Assembly (NCBI GenBank): GCA_963845735.1
Contig: CAWJTR010000002.1
Span: 1-64,000, forward strand
Length of the DNA: 64,000 nt
DNA from: AP-15 sp963845735
Lineage (GTDB): Bacteria > Pseudomonadota > Alphaproteobacteria > ATCC43930 > CGMCC-115725
Direction of reading: 5' to 3'
A program made the position numbers and the translations under genes. Below, piece by piece: positions 50,952 to 62,661 of this stretch (its first letter is position 1; each line of letters begins with the position of its first letter). The notes under the pieces were generated by a model. It did not search any database. It was not told where the DNA came from and saw nothing but the letters and a program-made list of their open reading frames with translations.

Positions 50952-52721
50952 ATGGCTGTAGAACTGCAAATGGGGGGGGCGTCTGCGAAGGAGAATTTCG
51001 CCGCGCTTCTCGACGAATCCCTGGGCATGGTCAACGGTCTCGAAGGCACGGTCGTCAAGGGCCGGGTCATCGCGGTCGAAAACGACGCCGTGCTCATCGA
51101 TGTCGGCCTCAAATCGGAAGGCCGCGTGCCGTTGAAGGAGTTCGCCGCCGGGGGCGACGAGCCCGACCTTCATGTCGGCGACACCGTCGAGGTCTACCTC
51201 GAGCGGATGGAGGACAAGAACGGCGAGGCCCAGCTGTCGCGCGAGAAGGCGCGACGCGAGGAGGCCTGGACCCAGCTCGAAAAGAGCTTTCAGGCAAACG
51301 ATCGGGTGACCGGGGTGATCTTCGGGCGGGTTAAGGGCGGCTTTACCGTCGACCTCAGCGGCGCCGTTGCGTTTCTGCCGGGCAGCCAGGTCGACATTCG
51401 GCCGGTGCGCGACATCAGCCCGTTGCTGGGATCGCCGCAGCCTTTCCAGATCCTCAAAATGGACCGTTCGCGCGGCAACATCGTGGTCTCGCGCCGCGCC
51501 GTACTTGAGGAGAGCCGCGCCGAGCAGCGCTCGGAACTGGTCGCCAGCCTCAAGGAGGGCCAGATCCTCAACGGGGTCGTCAAGAACATCACCGACTACG
51601 GCGCCTTTGTCGATCTGGGCGGGGTGGACGGGCTGTTGCACGTCACCGATATCGCCTGGCGGCGCATCAACCACCCCTCAGAAGCGCTGAACATCGGGCA
51701 GACCGTCAAGGTCCAGGTTATTCGCTTCAACCCCGAGACCCAGCGCATCTCGCTCGGCATGAAGCAGCTTGAAGCCGACCCGTGGGAAGGTGTCGAGCTG
51801 AAATACCCGGCCGGGGCGAAGTTCCGCGGCCGGGTTACCAACATCACCGACTACGGCGCCTTTGTCGAGTTGGAGCCGGGAGTCGAGGGGCTGGTTCATG
51901 TTTCCGAGATGAGCTGGACCAAAAAGAACGTGCACCCGGGCAAGATCGTCTCGACCAGTCAGGAGGTCGAGGTCATGGTGCTCGATGTCGATCCGCAAAA
52001 GCGCCGGATCAGCCTCGGGCTCAAGCAGACCTTGGCCAATCCGTGGGAGGCTTTTGTCGACGAGCATCCGATCGGCAGCGAGATGGAGGGCGAGGTCCGC
52101 AATATTACCGAGTTCGGCCTATTTGTCGGCCTGCCCGGCGATATCGACGGCATGGTCCATCTCTCCGACATCGACTGGAACCGTCCGGGCGAGGACGCCA
52201 TCGACAATTACCGCAAGGGCGAGGTGGTGCGCGTCAAAGTGCTCGACGTCGATGTCGAAAAGGAGCGTATCAGCCTCGGCATCAAGCAGCTCTCGGCCGA
52301 TCCGTTCGAGGCCGGGATGTCCAAGCTGCGAAAAGGGGAGGTCGTGACCGGCACAATCGCCGGGATCAACGAGGGCGGTGTCGAGGTGTCCGTCGGCGAC
52401 GGCCTGCTCGGTTTTATCCGCAAGTCGGAGTTGTCGCGCGACCGCAGCGAGCAGCGGCCGGACCGCTTCGCGGTCGGCGAAAAGGTCGATGCCAAAGTCA
52501 CCGCGATCGATCGCGCCACACGCAAGGTCAGCTTGTCGATCAAGGCGCGCGAGGTCGACGAGGAAAAGCGTGCCATGGCCGAGTTCGGCTCATCGGATTC
52601 GGGCGCCAGCCTCGGCGACATCCTTGGCGCCGCGATCAACCGTGCCCGCCGTCAGGACGCAGACCGACAGGGCGAGGCGGGCGAGACCGAGACCGAGACC
52701 GAGACTGGCGAGAAGAGCTGA
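50952..52721 (+). CDS. rpsA: 30S ribosomal protein S1
   Basis: An RNA-binding ribosomal protein with six S1 (OB-fold) domains, needed for translation initiation on many mRNAs. Domain starts are seen at TVVKGRVIAVENDAVLIDVG, DRVTGVIFGRVKGGFTVDLS, QILNGVVKNITDYGAFVDLG, KFRGRVTNITDYGAFVELEP, EMEGEVRNITEFGLFVGLPG and VTGTIAGINEGGVEVSVGDG. The 589-residue length is normal for the group. A ribosome binding site AAGGAG lies before the ATG. The first codons contain a run of eight G (50972-50979). The acidic C-terminus ETETETETGEKS is low complexity. Confidence 0.97.
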   Translation: MAVELQMGGASAKENFAALLDESLGMVNGLEGTVVKGRVIAVENDAVLIDVGLKSEGRVPLKEFAAGGDEPDLHVGDTVEVYLERMEDKNGEAQLSREKARREEAWTQLEKSFQANDRVTGVIFGRVKGGFTVDLSGAVAFLPGSQVDIRPVRDISPLLGSPQPFQILKMDRSRGNIVVSRRAVLEESRAEQRSELVASLKEGQILNGVVKNITDYGAFVDLGGVDGLLHVTDIAWRRINHPSEALNIGQTVKVQVIRFNPETQRISLGMKQLEADPWEGVELKYPAGAKFRGRVTNITDYGAFVELEPGVEGLVHVSEMSWTKKNVHPGKIVSTSQEVEVMVLDVDPQKRRISLGLKQTLANPWEAFVDEHPIGSEMEGEVRNITEFGLFVGLPGDIDGMVHLSDIDWNRPGEDAIDNYRKGEVVRVKVLDVDVEKERISLGIKQLSADPFEAGMSKLRKGEVVTGTIAGINEGGVEVSVGDGLLGFIRKSELSRDRSEQRPDRFAVGEKVDAKVTAIDRATRKVSLSIKAREVDEEKRAMAEFGSSDSGASLGDILGAAINRARRQDADRQGEAGETETETETGEKS

Positions 52722-52867
52722 AAGGCGTTGTCTCATCCCGGTCCTCTTCGGGCGAAGGGGCAGGGGCCGAAGGCAATCCGGGGAGAGGCTTGACTGTCGC
52801 TTGACGCTCGCCCAGCGCTTTGGCACGCTCGGGCATTCCCCCTTTGGGCGTAGGAGCGGCGACCGGG

Positions 52868-53161
52868 ATGACGAAATCGGAGCTCGTGCAGAAGCTGTCG
52901 GAAACGAACCCGCATTTATATCAGCGCGACGTCGAGGTCATCGTCACCGCGATTTTTGAGGAAATCGCGGCGGCGCTCGCGCGCGGTGACCGCGTCGAGT
53001 TGCGCGGGTTCGGGGCATTCTCGGTCAAGCGCCGGGACGCCCGCGTCGGCCGCAATCCGCGAACCGGCGACAGCGTGCGCGTGGCCGAGAAGCACATCCC
53101 GTTCTTCAAGACCGGCAAGCAGTTGCGCGACCGCTTGAACCGGAGTGCGCCGCACGCCTAA
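52868..53161 (+). CDS. ihfB: Integration host factor subunit beta
   Basis: An intact 97-residue HU/IHF-family protein: MTKSELVQKLSETNPHLYQR, then DRVELRGFGAFSVKRRDARV and GRNPRTGDSVRVAEKHIPFF. The GRNPRTG arm contains the DNA-intercalating proline. With the alpha subunit it bends DNA at specific sites and affects recombination and transcription. It follows rpsA by 146 bases, the usual order. Confidence 0.95.
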   Translation: MTKSELVQKLSETNPHLYQRDVEVIVTAIFEEIAAALARGDRVELRGFGAFSVKRRDARVGRNPRTGDSVRVAEKHIPFFKTGKQLRDRLNRSAPHA

Positions 53162-53187
53162 ACGGGGGGGCTAATGGGCTCGGGCGG

Positions 53188-53514
53188 ATGAGGGCCGTCT
53201 ATTGGGCGGTGACGCTCGCCGTCGCCGCAGTGTTGAGCCTGTTCGCCGCGTCTAACCGCGAGGCCGTATCGCTGGGGCTGTGGCCGCTGCCGTTTTTGGT
53301 GGGGGTCCCGCTCTACTTGGTGGTTTTTGGCGCCGCAATTGTCGGCTTTCTGACCGGCGCGTTCGCCGCCTGGATCGCCGGCGCCCACCGCCGCCGCGAA
53401 CTCAGACGCTGCCGCCGGCGCAGCGAGGCGTTGGCGCGCGAACTCGCGGCGACCCAATCGCAGCTCTCGAGCGCGGCCCAAACGGGAAGTGTGGCGCTAC
53501 CGGCAGCGCGTTGA
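53188..53514 (+). CDS. lapA: LapA (DUF1049) domain membrane protein
   Basis: A 108-residue protein with two transmembrane segments, YWAVTLAVAAVLSLFAASN and LYLVVFGAAIVGFLTGAFAA, followed by a basic stretch AHRRRELRRCRRRSEALARE that starts a short coiled coil. This is the LapA/DUF1049 layout, linked with lipopolysaccharide assembly regulation. It sits directly after ihfB, as in many alphaproteobacteria. Confidence 0.88.
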   Translation: MRAVYWAVTLAVAAVLSLFAASNREAVSLGLWPLPFLVGVPLYLVVFGAAIVGFLTGAFAAWIAGAHRRRELRRCRRRSEALARELAATQSQLSSAAQTGSVALPAAR

Positions 53515-53607
53515 CGTGACCTGCCGTCCGCCACAAACCTTTTGACCTTGCTACCGGGTCGGGTTCAGTCTGCACGCGCAATCGAACAAAATCAGCGAAT
53601 CCCCCAA

Positions 53608-54510
53608 ATGGACCTTCCTGAGAGCGTTGCCGCGATCGGCGAGCGGCTGGGCGGCACTGCGCGATCGTGGCCGACCCGCAATTGTTGCACGGCGCGGACG
53701 TGTTTGCCGCCGAGCGCGACCGAGCTCTTCCTGCGCCCGTGGGTCGCCGTCGACCACCAAACCCGGCTCGACGGCGACGGATGCTATTTCCGGTTCGACG
53801 CCGCCACCCGCTCGCTGTTGGTGACTCTGCACCGCGGAAGGCGGCCTGCATGCGCTGCGCAATGTCTGCATCCATGCCGGCTACCCGGTCTGCGAGGCCG
53901 AGGACGGCACGGCCGCACGGCTGATCTGCCCGTATCATGGTTGGGAATTCGCAGCTCGACGGCCGGCTGGTCGAACCCGAACCTGTCGGCTCGGATCGAT
54001 CCCGCGCGGCTGCGGCTTGCCCGTCATCCCGTATGTGTCCACGACGGGTTGATCTTTGTCGATCCATCGGGCGCGGCGGTCGCTGGCGAAGCCGCCGTCG
54101 ACCCCGTCGCGGCAGGGGTTGTCCCCGAATGGCTGGCCGAGGGCAGCGTGACGGGGCGCGGCCGCTACACCACCAATTGGAATTGGAAGCTCGCCCTGCA
54201 ATTTCTGAAGGCGTCGCCGCATCTGTTTGCCGACGATGCCGACGATGGCGCCACCTGTGTCGTGTTCGGGCCACTGAGCTTGATGATGGTGCAGCCGCAG
54301 CACGCAGCGCTCCTTCGGGTGATCCCGAAATCGGCCGTGCGCACCGACATCCAGCTGGTTCGGATGGAAGCAAAGGGTGCCCCACCTAGCACGCCGGTGG
54401 CGGATGGTCCCGACCGGGTGGCGGACGGATTAGAGCGGGCCGGCGACGCCGAGGCAGTGGCCCGGTCGGTCGAGCTCGATCGCAGTTTTTCGCCTGGTAC
54501 TGGTCGTTGA
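53608..54510 (+). CDS. Rieske 2Fe-2S protein lacking a normal catalytic iron site (frameshifted)
   Basis: In four frames the parts join as MDLPESVAAIGERLGGTAR, LLHGADVFAAERDRAL, FLRPWVAVDHQTRL, then the Rieske motif CIHAGYPVCEAEDGT to LICPYHGWEF (C-x-H and C-x-x-H). The C-terminal part begins NWNWKLALQFLKASPHLFAD, where the usual ring-hydroxylating motif has D/E-x-x-H-x4-H. Here those ligands are not present. About 300 residues is also short for an alpha subunit. It may be an electron-transfer or regulatory variant. It is followed by an SMP-30 gene. Confidence 0.72.
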   Translation: MDLPESVAAIGERLGGTARSWPTRNCCTARTCLPPSATELFLRPWVAVDHQTRLDGDGCYFRFDAATRSLLVTLHRGRRPACAAQCLHPCRLPGLRGRGRHGRTADLPVSWLGIRSSTAGWSNPNLSARIDPARLRLARHPVCVHDGLIFVDPSGAAVAGEAAVDPVAAGVVPEWLAEGSVTGRGRYTTNWNWKLALQFLKASPHLFADDADDGATCVVFGPLSLMMVQPQHAALLRVIPKSAVRTDIQLVRMEAKGAPPSTPVADGPDRVADGLERAGDAEAVARSVELDRSFSPGTGR

Positions 54511-54551
54511 TGTCGGCGGACTGACCAGATAGCCGAGGGGTCGCCTGGGCG

Positions 54552-55469
54552 ATGGAAATCCGTACTCTCGCCGAAGGCCTGGAGTTTCCCGAAGGGCCGG
54601 TGGCGCTCGACGACGGCTCGGTGGTGCTGGTCGAAATCGCGGCTGGGGCATTGACCCTCGTGTCACCCGAAGGTGCCAAGACGCGTCGTTGCACGACCGG
54701 GCGGCGGGCCGAACGGCGCCGCGATCGGTCCGGACGGGAAATGTTACGTCTGCAACAATGGCGGCTTCGAATGGCATGTCGACGAAGCCGGGCGAAAGCG
54801 GCCGATCCTGCAGGCTAAGGATTACGCCGGTGGCCGGATCGAACGGATCGACCTCGCGACCGGCGCCGTCGAATGCCTCTATCGCAGCGCGGGTGAGGTG
54901 CCGCTAAAAGGTCCGAACGATCTCGTCTTCGACCGGCAAGGCGGCTTTTATTTTACTGATCTCGGCAAGGTCCGCGCCCGCGAGATGGATCGCGGTGCGG
55001 TCTATTACGCCACTGCCGATGGATCGAGCATCGCCGAGGTCGCGTTCCCGATGGTGACGCCCAACGGGATCGGCTTGTCGCCTGACGAAAAGACCCTGTA
55101 TGTCGCCGAAACCGAGCCGGCGCGGCTCTGGGCCTTCGATATCGTCGAGCCCGGAACGGTCCGCAAGGAGCCCTGGCCTTCGCCGCATGGCGGGCGCCTC
55201 GTCGCGGGGGTCGGCGGCTATCAACGCTTCGAACTCGCTGGCGCTCGATGCCGAGGGGCGGATCTGCGTCGCCACCCTGATCAACGGCGGGATCACCGTC
55301 ATCTCGCCCGATGGCCGCCACATCGAACACCATCCGATGCCCGATCCGATCACGACCAATATCTGCTTTGGCGGTGCGGACATGCGTACCGCTTTCATCA
55401 CGCTGTCCTGGACTGGCCGGTTAGTCGCGGTCGACTGGCCGGTGGCCGGGCTGCGAACTCAATCAGTAA
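54552..55469 (+). CDS. SMP-30/gluconolactonase/LRE family protein (3), frameshifted
   Basis: Six-bladed propeller: MEIRTLAEGLEFPEGPVALD, then after a shift near 54690 IGPDGKCYVCNNGGFEWHVD, LKGPNDLVFDRQGGFYFTDL and VTPNGIGLSPDEKTLYVAET, and after a shift near 55230 NSLALDAEGRICVATLINGG and TTNICFGGADMRTAFITLSW. These carry the SMP-30 metal ligands. The end near LNQ-stop (TAA at 55467) requires one more base change. It is convergent with comEC; the two stops overlap by seven bases. Confidence 0.86.
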
Positions 55470-57620
55470 GGGTGAGACGGCGGTCGCCGTCGCGGGACCG
55501 GATGCGGGACCCAGGGACGATCGCCGCGGCTGCCGTTGGCGCTCTCGACGGTGACGCCGTCCGGGTCGAGCCATAAGGCTACCGCGCCGAGCCGCCATGA
55601 ATCGATGCGATCGATCACCGGAATCATCGAGCGGCAGCGAAACCCCGCCGGCACCTGACTGACGATAGCGTCGGTCTCGCCGCAGTCGACCGGCAGTCCG
55701 GCGTCGCCGGTAACAATCGCGACATTTCGCCCGCGCGCCGAATAGCGGCAGCGTTCTCCGGCGCAATCGAGCCCGCCCTCTGCACCCGATTGCGGCCACG
55801 CAGTCAATTTCAGCCCGGTCTCCTCGGCCAGGAACGAGCCCTCGATCTGCTCGCCATGGCCGGCGGAGGCGAAATACGGCCCGTCGGCCGACCGCGCGGC
55901 CAGGAAACGGCCAATATCGGCGATAACGATATCGGGCGGACGGGTCAGCGCCATGCCGGCGAGCCCGGCGACGATCGCGATCGCGCCCCAGCGTCGCCAT
56001 GGTCCTCGCCACAGACACAGCCATAGCCCGCCAAGCGAGACCAGCACCAGCCCCGCCGCCGGCAATTGCGGCATCGGCCAGACATTGCCGGGCAGGGCCG
56101 AGACCGCCTGTGCGACCCCAATCGTCGCATCGATCCCCCAGCCCATCGGGATCAGCGCGAAGCGCTCGAGGCCGAACGGCATCAACAGACAGGTGACGAC
56201 CCCCCAGGGCAAGGTCCACATCGCGCTCAGCGGCACCGCGACGACATTGGCCAGCGGCGAATACAAAGCGATGTGATGAAAGTGATAGATCGAGAACGGA
56301 TCGGTGCCGATCGTAACAACGACTGTCGTGACCACTACCGCGCCGGCATAGCCCAGCACCCGCCCCGGCAAGGAGCGGCGATAGAGCAGGCGCGCCAGAG
56401 CGCTGCCCGTAGGTTTCATAGACGGCGATCAGCGCCACGACCGCACCGAACGACATCTGAAAGCTGACGCCGACCAGGCTTTCCGGCTCGATCGCCAGCA
56501 CGAAAGCGGCGGCGAGCGCGCAGATCCGCATCGAAATCCGCAGCCGGTCGATCAGGATCGCGGCAAAAACCAACCCATTCATGACAAACGCTCGCTCGGT
56601 CGGGATCGCCGCACCCGACAGCAGCAGATAGCCGGTCAGCACCGCGAGCGTTGCTCCGGCGGCGATCTTCTTGATCGGATAGCGCAATGCCACCCAAGGG
56701 ATCAGCGCCAGGCCGCCGCGCACGACGAAAAAAACGAAGCCGCCGACGAGGCCTAGGTGCAAACCGGCAATGGCCAGCAGATGTTGCAGGCCCGACTGGC
56801 GGAATGCCTGCTTGACCTCCTCCGAGATCGCGCCGCGCTTGCCGGTGATCAGCGCCGACGCGACGCCGCCGGTCGAGCCGGGCAACACGGCGATGATCCG
56901 GCGCGACATCTCGGTACGCAGATGCCGCAGATCCTCGCGCCAGCCGCCGCCTGACCTATCGTCTGCGTCGGTGGCACGACGTGCGGGACCATAGGTATAG
57001 CCGACGCCGCCAATTCGGGCGAAATAGGCTTCGCGCTGCATGTCGTGTCCGCCCGGCACGATCTGGCCCGGCACCGGATAGAGCACCGCGCGCATGCTGA
57101 CGCGATCGCCGGGAGCGAGCAGGTCGCTCGACGCCGCGATGTGCACGCGCAGCCGCCGCGGCCGGTCGCCGGGATCCAGCCCCGGAAGCGCATCGGGAGC
57201 GACGATGACCCGCCACCCTCGGTCGAGCGAGTCGATATCAATGACCCGCCCGGTAAACGAGACCGGCCCGAGGCGCCGTTGCAGCATCGGCGCCTGGCGC
57301 TCCCAAGTGGTCTCGCCGATTAGGGCAAAGCCGGCGCAGAACAAGGTCAGCGCCAACGTCGCCTCGCACGGCAACGGGCGCCGGTGCAGCGCAACAGTCA
57401 GCCCGCCGGCCGCGATCGTAGCGCCGAGGCCAAGCCACAGCGGCGGCTCGACCGTCAGCGCGAAATAAACGCCGATCCCAGCGCCGAAAGAGACCGGCAG
57501 CCACAGCAGGCGTCGCTCGCCCTCGCTCACATAGGCTTCGGCGGCGGCTCGGAACAGCCGCATGCCCCAGCCCGGCGCCGCGCCAAGGCCGCCGTCCGCG
57601 ATCGCCGCATCCGCCATCAC
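55463..57620 (-). CDS. comEC: ComEC/Rec2 family DNA-uptake channel protein (frameshifted)
   Basis: A polytopic membrane protein of about 715 residues. The N-terminal OB-like DUF4131 region contains RRLGPVSFTGRVIDIDSLDR; the competence core includes VASALITGKRGAISEEVKQA, FRQSGLQHLLAIAGLHLGLV, LLSGAAIPTERAFVMNGLVF and SLVGVSFQMSFGAVVALIAV. After one shift near 56415, the rest gives YHFHHIALYSPLANVVAVPL and a degenerate C-terminal lactamase-like part ADIGRFLAARSADGPYFASA. ComEC forms the inner-membrane channel for single-stranded DNA in natural transformation. Confidence 0.9.
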
Positions 57621-57766
57621 CGCCCCGCCGCTCCGCGCGAGGCGAGACTAACCGGACCGCCCGTCAAAAAGTCGTCAACTTGGTCCTTACGCTTTATTGA
57701 TGGCTACGCGAATCGCTTAGCGGCCAATCCAAAATCAAGCGCACCACCTTACCGGACTACCGTCAC

Positions 57767-58660
57767 TCAGAGGGCGTCGGCGACAGCGCTGTGGTAGCGG
57801 CGCAGCGCGGCGAGGTGGTCGGAGAGCGTGTAGCCGGGGATGCGCTTGTGATGGCGGCGGTTGAAGGTTGTCGTCAGGCAGATATGCGAGGCGCCGGCGG
57901 CCTTCCAAAACCGGGTTTCCTTGGCCCAATCAGCTTCGCTGCCGGTGCCCATCGACACCCAGGCCTCGATTCCGACTTGCGCCGGGTCGCGGCCGGCGGC
58001 TTCGGTCAGATGGCGCAGCCGGCCCAGCACTTCTGTCGCTTCGGACCCTGGCGGATAGGCGTTCGGCATCCAGCCATCGCCGAATTTCGCAATGCGCTCC
58101 AAGGTGCGGTCGTGATGCCCGCCAAACCACACCGGCACCTTGCCCGACGCGGGCCGCGGGTTGATGCCGGCATCCTCGATCGTGTGCCAGCGGCCTTTGA
58201 AGCTGACATGCGGCTCGGCCCACAATTTCTGCATGACCTGCACCTGCTCCTCGGAGCGGCGGCCGCGATTGTGGAAATTCTCGTTGAGGCCGGTGAATTC
58301 GACCTCGTTCCAGCCGACACCGATGCCGAGCCGAAACCGGCCGCCCGACAATACGTCGAGACAGGCCGCCTGCTTGGCGACGAGCACCGTCTGGCGCTGC
58401 GGCAGGATCAACACGCCGGTCGAAAAGCCGAGTTTCGACGTGCAGCCGGCGAGAAACCCGAACAACACGAACGGGTCGTGAAACAGATCGTTGTTATCGT
58501 TGCGGTCCCAGCCCGGCCGGCTGGCGGCGTTAACGCCGAGCACATGGTCCGGCGCCTCGAGGAAATCGTAGCCAATCGATTCGGCCGCCTGCGCGTATTC
58601 GCGTATCACCGCCGGATCGCCGCCGATGTCGCTCCACGGCAGCAAGGTGCCCAGTTCCAT
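57767..58660 (-). CDS. LLM class F420-dependent-type oxidoreductase (2)
   Basis: An intact 297-residue luciferase-like barrel: MELGTLLPWSDIGGDPAVIR, SIGYDFLEAPDHVLGVNAAS, LILPQRQTVLVAKQAACLDV, LSGGRFRLGIGVGWNEVEFT and INPRPASGKVPVWFGGHHDR. This pattern fits the F420-dependent LLM subfamily better than the 41914 protein does. The substrate is unknown. It is transcribed away from comEC with a 147-base gap. Confidence 0.9.
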   Translation of the reverse strand: MELGTLLPWSDIGGDPAVIREYAQAAESIGYDFLEAPDHVLGVNAASRPGWDRNDNNDLFHDPFVLFGFLAGCTSKLGFSTGVLILPQRQTVLVAKQAACLDVLSGGRFRLGIGVGWNEVEFTGLNENFHNRGRRSEEQVQVMQKLWAEPHVSFKGRWHTIEDAGINPRPASGKVPVWFGGHHDRTLERIAKFGDGWMPNAYPPGSEATEVLGRLRHLTEAAGRDPAQVGIEAWVSMGTGSEADWAKETRFWKAAGASHICLTTTFNRRHHKRIPGYTLSDHLAALRRYHSAVADAL

Positions 58661-58697
58661 CCGTCATCTCCCCGGTTCAGTATTGCCTGCGGTGAAA

Positions 58698-59337
58698 TTA
58701 CATCGAGGGAGCGCGCCCGACCACCGCGGTCATCGGATCGCTCTCGTCCTCGACCCATTCCGCCAACCGGTGGGTCTCGATTTCGGCAAAGCCGGCGTAG
58801 CGCAGGTAGTGCTCGACGAGCTTTGCGTGACCTGCGTCGTCGAGCGCCCGCCAGATCGCCACCGCCTTTGTCCAGAAGCAGCGGTTAGAGAAGCCGATCA
58901 CCAATGGCGCCCCGGGGCGGAGCACGCGGGCGACGTCGCGCAAGACTTCAACCGGCTGCTGCAGGTACTGGATCGAGACGCAGATCATCGCCGCATCGAT
59001 GCTGGCGTCGGACAGCGGCAGGATCGGATCGCGGTTGAGGTTCTGCACGAACCAGCGGCTGAAGCGCGGGTTGGCGGCGAGCTCCTCGGCGTTCATGCCG
59101 TGGCCGATTATCTCGGAATACGCGATCTCGGGCGGCAAATGACTGACCCAGCTCGACATCAGATCGAGCAGCACGCCGCCCGACGGGAAGCGTCTCGCGG
59201 TAGAACCCGGTCAGGGCGGCGATGGCGCCGTCGTCGATATGGCAGACGAGCCGCGCCGGCTCGTAAAAGATTTCGTCCTCTTCGGCGTCTAATTTGGCGA
59301 AGGCGCCCGGCGACAGCCCGAGCATATCCTCACTCAT
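58698..59337 (-). CDS. Class I SAM-dependent methyltransferase (frameshifted)
   Basis: Begins MSEDMLGLSPGAFAKLDAEE. After a shift near 59185 the cofactor motif is VLLDLMSSWVSHLPPEIAYS, then DAAMICVSIQYLQQPVEVLR and VLRPGAPLVIGFSNRCFWTK, the usual post-I and motif-III regions. The end is DPMTAVVGRAPSM. About 212 residues. The substrate cannot be told. It is just downstream of the glutathione transferase gene on the same strand. Confidence 0.85.
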
Positions 59338-59358
59338 CGCGGCCTGGCCCGCGCGAAG

Positions 59359-60076
59359 TTACGCCGCCGCGGCGTGCTTGCCGCGGCCGAACAGGCGATC
59401 CATCGCCTCGGCATCGGCCTTGTCGAATTGGGTTGTCTTGGCCCGCACCTCGTCGACCTTTGCCAACGCCCGCACCACCGCCGGCCGTGCGGCGATGGTT
59501 CCGACCCAGGCCATCAGCTTCGGGTAATCGGCTTCCGCCGGCTTGCCGAGCAAGGAGCCGACATTGCGCGCCCAGGGGAACGTCGCGATATCGGCGATCG
59601 AGTAGCTCGCCGCCGCCGAGGAACGGCGCCACGCCGAGCCTGGTGTCGAGCGCTTCGAGAGCACGGCGCGCCTGGGTGCGATAGCGGTCGAGCGCGTAAT
59701 CATTGCCCTTCGGGGCAAAGCGCATGAAATGGACGAACTGCCCGAACATCGGGCCGACCAGGGTCATCTGCACCATCATCCATTGCAGCGCGTCAAAGCG
59801 CCCGATCGGGTCCTTGGGCAGGAACTGGCCGGTCTTCTCCGCCAGATATTGCAGGATCGCGCCGGATTCGAAGAGGGTGTAGGGCTTGCCGCCCGGACCG
59901 TCGTGATCGGTGATGACCGGTACCTTGGCAAGCGGGTTGAGCCGCAGGAATTCGGGATCGAACTGCGCCTCGCCGAACACGTCGACCGGGTGCACCGTAT
60001 AAGGCAGCTCCATCTCTTCGAGAGCGATGTAGATCTTGACGACGTTTGGGCTGCCCATCGCGTAAAGGTCGATCAT
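59359..60076 (-). CDS. Glutathione S-transferase family protein (frameshifted)
   Basis: N-terminal thioredoxin-fold domain: MIDLYAMGSPNVVKIYIALE, then FLRLNPLAKVPVITDHDGPG and TLFESGAILQYLAEKTGQFL, with the glutathione-binding cis-proline and ES pair. Helical domain: RALEALDTRLGVAPFLGGG, and after a shift near 59605 YSIADIATFPWARNVGSLLG. It resembles the YghU/Ure2-like group with a serine near position 9. About 235 residues; ends GRGKHAAAA. Confidence 0.88.
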
Positions 60077-60112
60077 CGGGGGTTCCTGGCTTTCGCGCTG
60101 CGTTGGTTCGGG

Positions 60113-61915
<1,803 letters not shown>

Positions 61916-61980
61916 GCGCGGCCGAACATAGGGATGCGGCGCCGCCGGATCAACGCGGGCCGCGCGGATGGCAGCGGCGA

Positions 61981-62410
61981 TCACAAGCCGGCGAGCGGAA
62001 TGCCGAGCGCTGCGGCCGCGGCCAGCAGGCGGTTGTCGTAGCTGGCGAGCTCTATCGCCTCGCTGCGTCCCCGCAGGAAATCCATCGTCGCCAGATGCAG
62101 CGCATCGAGCGTGCGAACCGCGATGGGAAATGGCTCCATGGCGCGGGCCAACGTGGCCTCGCTCAGCTGCCGTCAGGTTCACGCGAGCCAGCCGAGCCTG
62201 GGCTCGATCGCCGTGCGAGGCGTGCAGGCCATAGGCGTTGAGCCGCGGTTCCAGACCTCGTATTCCAGCAAGCCGGCTGGAGATCAAGTCCTCTGTCCCA
62301 AAGCGTCGCCGGCGGGGAGCCGGGTCTCGCGGAACACCGAGGCGAGGAGGACCGAACTGTCGATGTAGATCAGACCCGATCTTCCCGGTCCTCGATCCAG
62401 ATCCGCCATC
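61981..62410 (-). CDS. PIN-domain toxin, VapC family (frameshifted)
   Basis: Start region: LIYIDSSVLLASVFRETRLP with the first catalytic Asp. After a shift near 62300, LISSRLLEYEVWNR. The end, in yet another frame, is SEATLARAMEPFPIAVRTLD, ALHLATMDFLRGRSEAIELA and SYDNRLLAAAAALGIPLAGL, including the TLDALH and SYDNR acidic residues. About 140 residues. It would cleave RNA when freed from its antitoxin. It directly follows the antitoxin gene and lies 65 bases from lepA. Confidence 0.8.
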
Positions 62411-62481
62411 AGTTGCTCCAAGCGTTAGCCCGGGTACCGGTTTGCGCGGCGGGAGCGGCGCAAACGGCCGCTTCGCGGGCG

Positions 62482-62661
62482 TCAGCCAGCCTTCCCGGAC
62501 GCCTTTTTCCTGGAATGGCGTGAGGCCGTTTCCGGCCGGTGCGGGACGATTTCGGCGACGGCGCGGCCGCGGTCGGTGATGACGACGGTCTCGCCCGCCG
62601 CCGCGAGCCTGACATATTCGCTCAGCTTGTTTTTTAGGGTTTTGAGGCCGACCTTTTGCAT
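62482..62661 (-). CDS. Antitoxin of the Phd/YefM type (VapB-like)
   Basis: Reads MQKVGLKTLKNKLSEYVRLA, then AGETVVITDRGRAVAEIVPH. This is the beta-hairpin DNA-binding Phd/YefM domain. The frame given ends at 62482, but after a shift the sequence continues with LPPRKPVPGLTL, which resembles the toxin-binding tail of such antitoxins and leads into the toxin start, so the true end is probably near 62390. It normally neutralises the PIN toxin and represses the operon. A start at 62661 is preferred to upstream 62748. Confidence 0.82.
   Translation of the reverse strand: MQKVGLKTLKNKLSEYVRLAAAGETVVITDRGRAVAEIVPHRPETASRHSRKKASGKAG

Noticed and set aside
49140..52721. A single 1193-residue aroA-cmk-rpsA fusion protein
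   Set aside because: The aroA part is out of frame at both ends when compared with the family; its true stop overlaps the cmk start, and rpsA has its own ribosome binding site. Only the cmk-rpsA junction remains open and is reported separately.
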